From Verticillium longisporum (taxonomy: Eukaryota; Ascomycota; Sordariomycetes; Glomerellales; Plectosphaerellaceae): a DNA stretch of 64,000 bases. The DNA lies in the NCBI GenBank assembly GCA_019188255.1, contig JAETXT010000007.1:3348001-3412000 (forward strand), written 5' to 3'. The first letter of the stretch is position 1. Each line of letters opens with the position of its first letter. This document shows positions 35,527 to 47,468 of this stretch, piece after piece. A program made the position numbers and the translations under genes. The notes below the pieces were generated by a model. It searched no databases. It saw only the letters and a program-made list of their open reading frames with translations, and was not told the DNA's origin.

Positions 35527-36343
35527 ATGGCGGCAGTAGGCCCCTTCGTCCTTCCCGGGGACGACATCGACCCCTCTCTGATTCCCTCCCACCCAAAGCT
35601 TCCCTTGCGCCTCGGCCCTGGTCTGCGACATGTCCCTCCCCGCGATATCAAGCCCACCATCGCCGGCAACCTCGCCATAGACGCCAAGAAGAACTCTATC
35701 TGGGTTGAGCAGTCGCGCGGAAGGGTATGTCATCTTCTTTCCCTCCAGCTGCCCCCGTCCGTGAACTGACAAACTGACACGTTCTATTCTTTTTTCCTTC
35801 CAGTACGTCCCCTCCGTTGGTGACCTCGTCATCGGCACCGTCCAGCGCTCGGCGCAGGAGGCCTTCCTCGTCCACCTCGCCGACTACTCCGCCGCCGTTC
35901 TCCTCCCCCAGTTCTCCTTCGAGCTCGCCTCCAAGAAGAACCGCCCCCAGCTGCCCTCGGGCGCCCTCGTCTACGCCCGCGTCGCCAGCGCCGAGAAGCA
36001 CATGGACGCCGAGCTCGAGTGCGTCAACCCCTCCACCGGCAAGGCCGACGGCCTCGGGCCCCTGACGGGCGGCATGCTCTTCACCATCTCCCTCGGCATG
36101 GCCCGCCGCCTGCTGATGCCCCGCAGCGCCGAGGAGGGCAAGGTCGTCGTGCTCGACGAGCTCGGCAGCCTCGGCGCCGCTTTCGAGACGGCCGTCGGCA
36201 GGAACGGCCGCCTGTGGGTGAACAGCGAGAGCGTCAAGACCATCATAGCCGTCGGCAGGGCCGTGCAGCAGACAGATGAAGGCAGCCTCACGGTGGATGA
36301 GCAGCAGAAATTGGTGCGGAAATTGATCAAGGATTTGAGTTGA
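35527..36343 (+). CDS. RRP40: RRP40, exosome cap subunit
   Basis: RNA-binding cap subunit of the nuclear and cytoplasmic exosome, needed for rRNA processing and mRNA turnover. Exons 35527-35724 and 35804-36343 with a 79-nt phase-0 intron (GTATGT donor, pyrimidine tract, CCAG acceptor). About 245 residues, the usual size. Domains in order: N-terminal region with LPGDDIDPSLIP and LRLGPGLRH, an S1 domain starting YVPSVGDLVIGTVQRSAQEA with LVHLADYSAAVLLPQFSFEL, and a C-terminal KH-type domain with GRNGRLWVNSESVKTIIAVG. The frame is intact. It is divergent from SSZ1 and convergent with the C2H2 gene. Confidence 0.93.
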
Positions 36344-36811
36344 TACCCCCCCCTTCCCTCACACCCATCTAAATGAAGGGAATGATGATGCCCCCCGACC
36401 ATCTAGGCGGGGCTGGCCTGTGTTTTTTTATAGAAATAAAAATTGTACAAAATCGCTGGTGATAAGCACGGTGGGCTTCTCTTCACCCTATGCCCTTTGC
36501 GCCTACACGGTGCTGCTGCTGGTGTTGCCAATCGTGATTTCCCATTGCCTCCCAACGCCTAACTGCTGCCAACAGAACAGAACAGAGGAACAAGTAGTAG
36601 GAGAAGAAGATGACGTCGACAAAGACAAAAACAAGCAAGAATGATGTGGACGGAAAAAAAAGCAAGACTCGCCAGCTGTGCTTAATTCGCTGCAACTGCG
36701 CTCTTTGCGTTTGTACCCGCTCGCCCGTTCTGTTGATGGGGCCCATCGCTCTGGATGAGCGCCACTCTCGTTATACACGGCCCCACACACAATGGAGCGC
36801 ATCTATCCAAA
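36344..36811. other. Convergent 3' regions
   Basis: 468 bp between the RRP40 stop and the C2H2 gene stop. Contains AT-rich and A-rich runs (for example around 36430 and 36600-36665) fitting 3' UTR and polyadenylation signals. No gene seen. Confidence 0.5.
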
Positions 36812-38982
36812 TCAAGTCCCCGTCATGGTCTCATCGACGAAATGGGGCTCAGGGTCCTCCGTCGGGTTGATTGAGTGCTTGTTGATCATGTGTCGCCGCC
36901 AGTTGTCTTTCCTGGGAAACCCTTGCCTCCCACTTTGGAGTACAAGCAAGTCGGGTCAAGGCAGTGGAACTTGTGCAATTTGGTATGCTTGTCGTTGATG
37001 TGACGATCCAGGTGTGTCTTGGTTCCGAACTGCTTGTCGCATCCCTTGTGCTCGCACTTGTGCGGCCGGTCATGGTACCTCTTGTGGTGGCTGTAATCGT
37101 TAGTTGCGGAGCCCGATCAGCTGGGCCGTCATGGGTAGGCTTACTTTAACTTGTGGACCTGATCAAAAGAGCGGTGACATTGGTCGCATGCATACGAGCG
37201 TGGTGAGCCGCTGGACCCAGCGTATGGCGAGGAGCTGTTCCTGATATCTGGTATGCCGTCTGACCGGGGTGATGGTGTGATCTCTGTCAGATGCGTGTTG
37301 GGCGGGTTCTGCACAGATGGCCCTGGGGACATGCCACTCGCCATCGGCGTTGTGTGGTCAGAAGGATCCGTTAGGTTTCCATCCACGGACGGAACTCGGC
37401 TGTGCGTAGCTGGCATGAGATGTGTGTAGTCCTGCGCAGCTGGTACATCTGGCACCGTGATGTTGTGATTGGCGTCAGGCTGTAGGGCTGCAGCGTACTG
37501 ATGGGCCTCGTGGTGAGCTTCCTGCTTGACAACAGCCTCTGCGCGCGCCGGCAACTCTTCCGACACTCGTTGATCACCGTGTGCCGACTGGGCCGGGACT
37601 GAACCGTCTGCTTGAGGCTGCTTACAATCCATATGTGTAACCTGCGGGTCCGACTTTTGGGGAGGGACGATGTCCGGGTGTTCGATGTAGTAGAGTTCCT
37701 GGTTTGTTCGCCATACATGCTCTGATTGGTTGGAGGGGCCCCAAACATCCATGGGGTTCACCGTGCCCGGAAAGGCTTGGTCGGGATACTTAGGCGTCGG
37801 TGATCCCTTGGGTTCCCAGGAAAGGGGTGGACCCTCGGCGCCCGTAGTAGATACTGGGCTTGCAGGAAGCACAACTGAGGAATCTGGGGCTGGAGCCGGA
37901 GTCGGAGTAGGAGCCTGGCCTAACGGGTAGTTGAAGTCACGGAACTGTGGTGGCGTATGAGTAACTGGTGATTCAGAGAGGTCCTGCGATATGATGCCGT
38001 GAGGCGGGTGAATTGGGGGCCCCATAGTTCTGGATGGAGCGGCCGCAAAAGAGTCCGTCATGGGCGAAGGCGTCTGCGTCTTGGCGGCATCTTTCGAGCT
38101 TAACCGGCGCACCATGGACATGAGGTTATACTTGAACGAGCTTGTCCGAGAGTTGGACCTCGCCGGCGCCGGGAACTGCGCTTCATCGGCTTGCGGCGGT
38201 GTCACCATGCCAAAGTTCTCAGTGGGCTCCGTCGGGCTGTAGTAGCTAGCACTCTGTCCGTTGATAACATCACTGTACTCCATGCCGTCGGCCCGAGTAG
38301 TGATGAGCTCAATGCCGCCAGGAGTGATGGGCATATGCCCTTGGGAGTTCCACGTCGGATTCTGGCCAAACGACGTGCCCGAGTGACGCCTGTCGATAAC
38401 TTGGTTTCGTTCGACGACCAGATGGTCTGAAGGCCCGCGTTGATGCAGCGTAGAGGCTCCATCGCGACTTTGGTGCTCCGGACCATTGTCTGCATTCAGG
38501 TCCAGCTCCTTGCTGGACTGTCGACCAGGACCGCCAAAGGGGTCTTCCTTGTGCGATAATGAGTCTCTTGAAGAGTGTTGGGTGGCCGGCCTATGTGCGT
38601 GTGGTTCTTGGCCAGCAGCGGTCTCAGTCTCAGTCACGGGGGCGTGGTTCGCTTCAGCATCCGAAGTCGCAAGGTTGGCCTGGTGCTGCTGTTTCTTGGC
38701 CTTGATGCGCCGAATAATAAAAGGCCAGAAGCAGAGGCAGACAAGCGAAACAGCAACGCATACGCCGACAACGACGCCGGCGATGCCACCTTTGTCCAGA
38801 GCGCGGGGTGCAATCGTTGAGCGGCGAGCGATGCGTTCGGCACGCAGACCCAGGGTGTCGAAGGTCGAGTGCTCCGATTGATCCAATGGTAATTCAGTTG
38901 CTGGTGAGGTGCCCTCCTGGTCGTCTTCGTCTGACAGAGACATGGCGACGATGCCGTCAGACGAGGTCGTGGGAGGGGCCAT
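36812..38982 (-). CDS. C2H2 zinc-finger protein with predicted transmembrane anchor, one-base frameshift
   Basis: Exons 37145-38982 and 36812-37090 with a 54-nt intron (GTAAGC donor, ACAG acceptor). About 705 residues if the frame is restored. ATG 38982 is the first Met; upstream the frame has only TTG. Residues ~1-65 are acidic. Residues ~66-90 (GGIAGVVVGVCVAVSLVCLC, then FWPFII) form one strong hydrophobic segment followed by basic RRIKAKK, so the long remainder should be cytosolic. Residues ~95-585 are disordered, Ser/Pro/His-rich. Three C2H2 fingers close the protein: YACDQCHRSFDQVHKLNHHK (split by the intron), CEHKGCDKQFGTKTHLDRH, and CLDPTCLYSKVGGKGFP then KDNWRRHMINKH. At 36914-36916 one base is missing inside finger 3. 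Possibly a membrane-tethered transcription factor; no function is known to me. Confidence 0.8.
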
Positions 38983-40136
38983 GCTAGGCTCGCCTGCTGT
39001 TATGACCTTGCCCTCCACATGAAATTGATCCAATTCGAGATGCCGAATGAGGCGTAAAGCGTGAGCGATTAGGCAGGCGTGTGTCCAGGGAAAGGCGGTC
39101 AGGCAGGTTGAGTCGCACGTGCAATAAAGGCTGCTTAACTAGCGAAATGTTCTGTCGCTCCGCGCAGATGGATTGAGCTGGATGAGTGATGAGTTTGCTC
39201 GCCGGAATGGCGATGAGCCAGCACGCAGAAGATGGTGTTCGGTTGAGAAGTGAGGTCCGCGTCACGAACTGGGCTGGGGGCGGTTTGGGACTTTACCAAC
39301 GCCTGCCCGCCCTGCCGCCTCAGCCTCACAAGTCCCGCGCCGCACCGAGCATCAGTATGAAAAAGAGGGGGGCTGTGCAGGCACGCGCGACGGCATTGGC
39401 TGCCTCCGTCACAAGAGAGGTCGGGGGAGATGGAGAAATACATGGGATTTGCGTGGGGCAGCCACAACACACTCTAGTACCCACTAACAGCGCCTGCATA
39501 ACTTTCCCCAAGATCCTGTCCAACGAGCCACAATGGAATACTGCCTGTGGCTGCGCCTTCACAAGCAAGATCAGTACCCTGGCTGATGTCATTGCACAAA
39601 CATCGCAAGATACAACAATCTGCACTGGGAAAAAAGGACGGGAAATGGATTGGACTTTTGAGACGACAGTGTCCGTACTTTTGGCAGAACATAAAGCGCA
39701 GATGGCTTCCTCTGCATCCATGTACCCTGCCGAGGCAAAGCATATGCGCTAGAGGGGTCTGGCTGTTGGCGCTGTTATATGAGTGCAACGTAACCAGTTC
39801 GTACTGAGCGCTCCTTATTTTCCCCCTGGGCTGGTACTCAGTCATTCGTCGACTTGGGACATACTAGCACCCAAAGGATATGTTGCGCCATCTGCTGGCT
39901 ATTCACCATCCCTCCAAACTTGAAAAGGAATCTATCCCCAAGTAGAAAAGCATCCTGGAATGCACTTCTTCCCCAGGAGTACCCAATTACTTCTGTACAG
40001 ATACAGAGTGCGTTCGACTCAGCACGCCCACTGTCCCTCGTCGATATTTGCCATTCGTTAGCCTTTCTGGCCATCAGAGGCCGGACGGCAGGCTCAGCCA
40101 CATTGTGAAACTTTGATCTCTAGAAGTCGCCTACAG

Positions 40137-40146
40137 TACCTAGGTA
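40137..40146. repeat. TACCTAGGTA palindrome, copy 3
   Basis: Perfect palindrome within the 6-kb gene-poor region, extended to GTACCTAGGTAC. Confidence 0.85.
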
Positions 40147-43100
40147 CCAAACGACAGGCCACAAAACACGAAGGCTTACCAGGTAAATCCGCATGTGCGA
40201 GATTATTGTCCACAATGCATCTAGGGCAATGTCCATGTCTGAACGACATCCAGAATCAAATTGGCACCGCCCTCAACCGTACCCGACATATGCCTCGAGT
40301 AATGCAGTAGTGTCTTTAAGTCGCATGCCAACCTTTCCTGGCCTGTGGGCATCATGTTAGTGATGTGCGATGCCAACTCGTCTCAGTTGTTGACTGAGGT
40401 AATGTCGCGATTCGCCAACAGGCATCAGGACCACATGGACGCATTTCGCGTCGCGTAGATCTCATTTGCCAAAGTAATGTTCAAGTCCGGCTCAAGCAAG
40501 CTGAGCTCGTGGGAGCGCTTTACGTCTAATTGGCCATTTAGACGCAGCTCCATGCCCCAAGCCGTATGATGTTCACTTGGTCCCCGACGGCAGTGGCCGC
40601 AGTCATACACCACATGTGCATCAGAACATGGTCGAACACTCCCGACTTTCTGTCAAACTTGCAATCACTGCTGTTAATCGTGTTAAGGCTGAGACGAAGC
40701 CGAGAGCCCTACGTAGCCAATATGTCATCGTCAGGACCTGGACCAGCATTGCACAGGAGAAACAAAGCCTTCTGGGTAAGATATCCCAGATGGGCCTTGT
40801 TGAAGGCCATTTTTGGTTTTAGAGGCTCTAACCTTAGTAAAGCCTTCCAAAATAATTATGCGGGACAGACTGTCACATTGATGCAGCTTACGAAGTCAGT
40901 ACGACGACGACAGTCTATGAAATGCCAGAACCGAGGGAGAAAGCATGAGCCGCATTGTCAAGACGAAGAAGTGTTATGAAATTTTCGTTGTCACAAGAAT
41001 CACCAGTCGACTCGAGCTTGGCAACTTCAAACCTCCACAGAGTCGTCTATAAGCCCGTGAAGAAGCAGGAGCAGGCTCCTGGTGATGATAAATGGAGCTT
41101 GCCGCTTCCAGGCGCCACGGAGTGGTCGTTTACACAATACTTGATCATGTGAAGACTGCACTTGCAGTTCCCTGACCTTCGCTGTCCTCCCATGCCCTTC
41201 CCTGTCCTTAACTGCATTTTCCTGCCCTTCTCTGTCCCTCGGTTTCTGTTGATGGTTGGCGAGCACATCGGGCGAGCTGTTTCAGAGCGCGCAGGACGGA
41301 GAGGCTGGCACCAGTCGACGCCTCAGCTTCTGCACCGCATAGGCCCTGTACCTATTGTCAAGAGCGTGAATGTCAGCAGAGCAAAGGGTTTCCATAGTAT
41401 TGGCACCGCAGAAGAACTTCAGCTACTGAACGGAAGAACATTCCAAGTATGACCCGCCGTAGCTGGAAAGGTCACCTGTAGCCCTCACATTCGTGGCGCC
41501 GCCGACTTCGCGCCCAAGACAGCCGCATAAGGTGCCCATTTGAAGGCCCCTCGTTTATGCTGCCGGTAATGTACCATATAGGTAGGCAAGGCAGTGTCTG
41601 GTTGATCCAATTGTCAACCCTCTGGACCTCGCTCACAAAAGGAATGTGATTCTGGTGCCAATCGGTTGGTTTTTTCTCTCGATCCCAATGATTTGCATCG
41701 GTACAGGCTTTCAGCATCTCAACGCAGGCTTGTGTGCTTAGTTGACTTGTTTACATCCTAAGAAACCCGCACGTGTGAGAAAGTTTCAAGATCGATAGCC
41801 AACCCGAGCGGCGACGGGCGATTTCGACCTGGAGCCTGACCATATGACGACCTGGATGTTTAACTCGGTGCGCCAAAGAAATGCTAGCACAGAATACCTG
41901 GTCACGCACATTGCGCCAGCCGTGTACTTACGATGATGTTCTTGCCCCTTTTCGGCGTTTCAGGATGTTCAGGGTCTTGGCCATGACCAGTAACAGTTAG
42001 CAATCGGCGTTGTTTTGCCTATCTCACGGCGTGCCTCTCACCAGCAACGTCGAGCTTTAATTGCTTCTCGTGAAAGAAACGCCACACCGTAGCAGTGCTG
42101 CTCGATCGTGGCACCAAGTTGTTTTTCTAAGACAGGAGGCTTTGATGGAGGCAGCCGTGGCTTGGGCGTCAAACATTTGCAACTTGTGATGCCGTGTAAC
42201 GGTGGGTCGCATGAGAGAATATGCGGGCTCGCTGGCGAAGCATCTGGCAGGCGGTCGTGCCACCGAGCCTGGTGACACGGTGGCGGTTTTGACAACGACA
42301 CGTCTCGACTGCTTACTCGCGAAAGGTCAAGATGGCAAAGACGCGGTGTGCGTTTTGTGCATGAGATTATGCCGATGGGTATAGAGGTGCGACGTGATGC
42401 GCATCGTGCCAGAAATGGGAGGCAAGAGGTCGGGGCATTTTCCAGATCTCAGTGAGGTCCACACAGAGATGTTCTTGCTCCGTGTTGAAGAGGGAACCTG
42501 ACGCCGGGCGACGTAACTCAGCGCGAACGTACCGCAGCAAGAGGGCACGCTGTGACCCGATGAACTGGGCGGCATCGGTGATGTCGAAATTGGGCAACGC
42601 GGTACTTCCTGGTTGTGACACAAGATATAGCTTTGGCCTTGGCAATTCTGATCTTTGCGTTGTTTGGGTCGAAATGCTGATCCATGGTGCATCCAGATAT
42701 CAGAAACACGCAAGGTTAGACGACTGCCTTGACGAGGCTTTACTCTGTGTTGCAACAGATGTGCAAATGCTATGCAATGTTCTCACACACCGAGCGTCTG
42801 TGTAATGGAGACAGCTCTCACTGGACAAGGCTACCAGGGCTGGCCCCTTGATCACCTTGCTGAAAGAGTCCACCAACGTGATCTCTTGATCAACCGTTGA
42901 CGTTGATCGATGAGCACATGCTAAACGTGTCGCACATGCGGTTTTTATGGCATTTGTTTAGAAAATCGCAGGAGTGCTAGCCTTGGCAAGCCGTGCTGCA
43001 AGCGTATGACGGTTCTACGTTCTAGTTAGCGCAGTAGTACGATGACCCAAAGGCTCTGACGCGCCTTGCTTCCCTTTGCTTTTGGCAGCAACGCTGTCAT

Positions 43101-44305
43101 CATATTCTTCCGCTAATCCACTGCATCTCGGTAGCTCGAACCGGGTGGCAGCTCTCATGACTGAGGATACTTAGGCCAAGTGAAAATTCACGACCCTCTG
43201 CGGAGGTGATGCCCTAGGTACCATGTACGGCACGGTAAGAAACTCGTCATGTCTCAGAGGGCCATCGTCTAGCTGTCAGCTGCAGAACGAGGATGGAAAT
43301 TGAACAAAAGTCGTTCTGACGACGTGAATGCGGCTACGGAGATTGGGGTCGGATCCGACAGGCCCCACTGTACCTTCCACTTCCACACCCCACCAAGCTG
43401 CTTGAAGCGGGCCCTGGCGAGACATGAAGTCTGACCTGCAGAATGGTCGACGTCACTGGTCGTCATGTTCTTTCCTGATGTTCTGCTGTTCTGGGCTGCC
43501 CTGAGCAGCATGACTGTGGGCAAGTGCGTTTCCCGGGTCGATAGGAAAGAGCATTCGGCGCGCGACAGATCTGAAGAGATCACACTACACATGTCGATGG
43601 CCGTGGCACTGTCATGGCCATGGACGGAGCCAATCATCAGAAGCAAAGGCCTCGGCGAGGCAGTGATGATGGGCGATTGGTAATGGTGATGGCAGACGTG
43701 CCTGCCGTCGCCAGGGGACTGGTGGCCGCTTGCACCTTCCACCTTCCACCTTCCACGCGCAGTGGAGGACCCTGGATTTCTGGATGGTGGGAACGCCCCG
43801 CTGCTGGCCGCCCCAAATCGCCCCCATGGCGCCCGTTGATTCGTCAGGACATTCCGATCTGGCGACCCCGGACTGATCCTCTGCATCAGAGCCACCCCTG
43901 GTCCCGATCTCCATCCCAACATGGCCATCTCAAGTCGCAGCCCTCATCGTACCGCCGCCTAGAATCCCATGTTCGACCAAGACGTTTCTTGGCCCTCTTT
44001 CAGAGAGGGCCTGAGGGCCTCGACCGCCTCCTCATCATGTGCCTTCTGCCGTGGCCACGGACCCGCAAAACCGCAGCACGAAGCATGCACCAGCTGTGCG
44101 GCCCGGGCGGACGACATGTGGTAGCCAGGGTTTAGCCATCGAGAAATCATTCCTTTCTCCAGTCCGCCACCTTTTTTGGCCAGCCATTTGCCTATTCTTT
44201 TCTCCTTCGACAACTGGTCATCGACTTGGTACAGGTATGCGCCCTTCCTTGTCTCAGATGCCCCTGGTCCCGCCTTTGCAAGCACCCTGACTTCTCTACT
44301 CTACC

Positions 44306-44315
44306 TACCTAGGTA
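44306..44315. repeat. TACCTAGGTA palindrome, copy 4
   Basis: Part of CTACCTACCTAGGTACCTAC, about 700 bp upstream of the cry-DASH start. Confidence 0.85.
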
Positions 44316-45023
44316 CCTACTGTACGGTTCATCAACCCTTACGGCTGTCCATGCCACTAAGTTGATCGAATACAGCGCCAGCGCACACCTGCTTAACTGA
44401 CCGGTGGTTGACCAATTCTTGTTCAATCTGAACCGAACAGCCAGTAAGCCACCGGCTGGGCAACCCAAAGTTTGCTTTTTTCTTCTTGCCCGCACCCTCG
44501 TCCTCACCCTCGCTGCCCGGACGATCTGATCCATCTCTGCTTGCCTACAAGAAGCCACCCCCATCCCGCGTTTTATCGGAACGTACTAAGTAGGTACGTA
44601 GTTGAGTCAGTTTCCAGCATCTTGCTCTGTCTTAAGCCTACGTGCCTAGCGCCGGCAACCAAAGCCCCGTTGCTACCCCATCACTCGGTTGGCCTCCCCC
44701 CCTTGCATACAATTGTATCTTCGTTTGTATGACCCTCACATTCATGACCTAGTGGCGTTCCAATCTACTCATTCGCCTCCACCCTTCTAGCGTCACAAGC
44801 TAACTCAACAGAGACCCAGCCAGGCGGCACCCTTGACGCCCAGCATCAAGGCCCAGGAATTATCCTACATCTAAGCCTTCTCCACGCCCGTCCTTATTTG
44901 TGCCTTCTCAGAACAGTCCGTTCTTACAGCTACCAGGCTGTTGCAACTCCTGTCGTCTCATTCCTGTACAATCACAACCTTGAATTCCCGCCGAGCGCGG
45001 CAACGACGACGAATCTCGACGCC

Positions 45024-47179
45024 ATGCCTCCGTCAACGAACATCCTGATATACCTGCTTCGGCACGACTTGCGTGTGTCTGACAACCCAATTCTTCACCA
45101 CTTGGCTACTTGCAAAGATCACGGCTTTACCCATCTTTTGCCCGTTTATGTCTTCCCGGCGCATCAAATCGAAACTTCGGGGTTCATTCGCGATGGAAGT
45201 AAATCTCCGTATCCAGAGGCCAGGAGTCAGGTCGGTAGCTTCTGGCGATGCGGTCCGCACCGCGCCAAGTTTATTGCGCAATCCGTCTGGAATCTCCAAG
45301 AGTCTTTCCAGGGTCTTGGCAGCGGACTCTGTCTCCGTGCCGGCAGGTTTGACGACGTCTTGAATGGCCTCCTCAAGGGGCTTAGCGAAAAACAGCAAAC
45401 CGTCGGCGCCGTTTGGATGACCCTGGAAGATGCGGTGGAGGAGAAAAGAGACGAGAAGGCTGTCTCCTCGATTTGCTCGGAGAACAACATCGAGTTTAAG
45501 CTGTGGCAAGACGAGAAGTACTTCGTTGACGAGTGCGTTGTGCCATTTTTTCAAACCTTGGAACCCCGTACTAACATGAATCTAGTCGCGACACCGAACT
45601 GGAAAGTGCACACGATTTGCCGGACATTTTCACAACATACCGCAAAACTCAAGAACCTCTGAGGGAGCGGCCCAGGCCAACATTGCCTAAGCCTAGCAAT
45701 GGCTCTCTGCCGCCGTACCCCAGCGATGATGTGGTGCCTGTTCAAGAGAAGCCCTTTGAGATGCCTGCAACATACGAAGAACTCGAAGCAGCATTACTGA
45801 AGCCTGTCAAGGATGTTCTAGACGACGCTCCGGAGTACCCGTCGGAGGCCACTTCTGTACACCCGCTGAAGGGTGGTGAGGTGGATGCGCTCCAGCGTGT
45901 CGATCACCTGATCAAGTCTTGTTCCATGTCCAACTACAAGAATACCAGAAACGGCCTCTTGGGAGTTGACTTTAGCACCAAGCTATCTGGATACCTGGCT
46001 CTCGGTTGTCTGACGGCGAGGCAGGTGCACGAGGAGATGGTGAAATACGAGGACGGCCAAGGCCTCGAGTATAAGGAAATTGAAGGTTTCGGCAATGGCG
46101 AGAACGAAGGCACCAAGGCTGTTCGATTTGAACTCCTCTGGCGTGACTACATGCGTCTTTGTACCAGAAAGTTCGGACATCGCCTGTTCCGTGCCGAGGG
46201 ATTCCGGGACGATCGGAAGCCGATCCAGTGGAAGACGGCGAAGCAGCCAGAGATTGCCGAGATTCTCAAGCGCTTCCTCGCCGGTACAACAGGCATGGGA
46301 TTCATCGATGCGTCTCAGCGTGAGCTTCTGCACACTGGGTATACCTCGAATCGCGCAAGGCAAAATGTGGCAAGCTTTTTGGCCAAGCACTTGGGAATCG
46401 ACTGGCGATACGGTGCAGAATGGTACGAGTGCATGCTGATCGACTACGACGTCAGTTCCAACTGGTCCAACTGGCAGTACGTCGCCGGAGTGGGCAACGA
46501 TCCACGCGGCGAGGCACGCATCTTCAACCCAGTCAAGCAAGCGTTCGACTATGACAAGCAGGGCGAGTACGTGAAGGCCTGGGTACCTGAGACTCGCAAG
46601 TTGGAGAAGCTGGAAAACGCCTTTCAATTATGGACGACATCCAAGGAGGAGTTGCATAAGCTCGGTTTGCAAGACAACCAAATGGTCAAGGACCCCGTCA
46701 AAAGGATAAACTTTTCGGTGGAGGGCAAGCCTAAGGGATCTAGGAAGCCGTTCCAGCGCCGTCGAGGACGTGGTGGAGGTGGCGGTGCCGGCGGCGGCCG
46801 CGGCGGTTCTGGCGGCAACGGCCATCAGGGCAATGGCCATGCGGGCGGCGGTGGCCATCCCGGGGATTACGGCAACCACTCCCACTACAGCCATGAACCA
46901 TCCCATCCGCAGACCATGCGCTCCCATGACAACCACATGGGTTACCACGGTCAGGGTTACCCAGGGTACAACGGCCAGGGCTACCAAGTAAACGGTGGTT
47001 ATCGCGGCGGCTACCGAAACGGTCGGGGCCGTGGTGGCGGGGGTTATCGCGGAGGGCGCGGTGGTTACCAAGGAGGCGGCGGGGGCGAGTCTTACCCTGT
47101 CGCAAACGGGTACGGCTACCTCCCCTTGGACCAAGTTAGACCGCACTGGACGACGACGAACCCTGGGTACCAGTCGTGA
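45024..47179 (+). CDS. cryD: Cryptochrome DASH with C-terminal RGG/Gly-rich tail
   Basis: Blue-light flavoprotein of the photolyase/cryptochrome family; cry-DASH proteins repair CPD lesions in single-stranded DNA and in fungi modulate light responses, including secondary metabolism. Exons 45024-45532 and 45586-47179, with a 53-nt intron containing GTACTAACATG. 700 residues, intact. ATG 45024 is the first Met; the upstream frame has only TTG. The N-terminal photolyase domain begins ILIYLLRHDLRVSDNPILHH. The FAD-binding part shows VRFELLWRDYMRLCTRKFGH, GYTSNRARQNVASFLAKHLG, DWRYGAEWYECMLIDYDVSS and NWSNWQYVAGVGNDPRGEAR, which are cry-DASH signatures. Residues ~520-690 are Gly/Arg/His/Tyr-rich with many RGG/GRG repeats, the likely RNA-binding tail found in fungal members. 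It lies ~2.4 kb from the 3' end of carRA. Confidence 0.95.
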
Positions 47180-47468
47180 TCTTGATGGTGGAGGATTTCA
47201 TTTCGAAAATGGCTTGACGACATGTAGTCATGATGCGACGAATACACGAGTCGGATGGTGTGCGATTTCGGTTCATTTGAGATAAACTATTTGTACATGC
47301 GCTTCGCTTGTCATCGGTTGCCACAGGATGCTATATGAACAAATACAACAGAGTACACGCACGTTGAACTATGGGTTACTTGTACATTGCTTCATCAACA
47401 ACAGACGCGACTTCATGTCACCAAGGCGGGGCTACCGCAGTGAAGTGGCTACCGCAGTGAAGTGAACA

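Larger units (their letters stand above)
38983..45023. other. Gene-poor region of about 6 kb
   Basis: No conserved protein recognised. Holds TACCTAGGTA palindromes at 40137-40146 and 44306-44315 and a CT-rich stretch from about 44460 that is probably the cry-DASH promoter and leader. A short minus-strand open frame near 42367-42645 has protein-like composition but no recognised domain. Open frames elsewhere are short. Confidence 0.5.

Noticed and set aside
42367..42760. Possible small minus-strand gene or exon relic (stretches such as PKLYLVSQPGSTALPNFD and LLLRYVRAELRRP)
   Set aside because: Protein-like composition, but no ATG in the main frame, no splice sites that join it to the neighbouring frame, and no family recognised.
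43120..43160. GCTCGAACC string (minus-strand GGTTCGAGC) resembling a tRNA B box
   Set aside because: The adjacent five-base arms are not complementary and no A box lies at the right distance.
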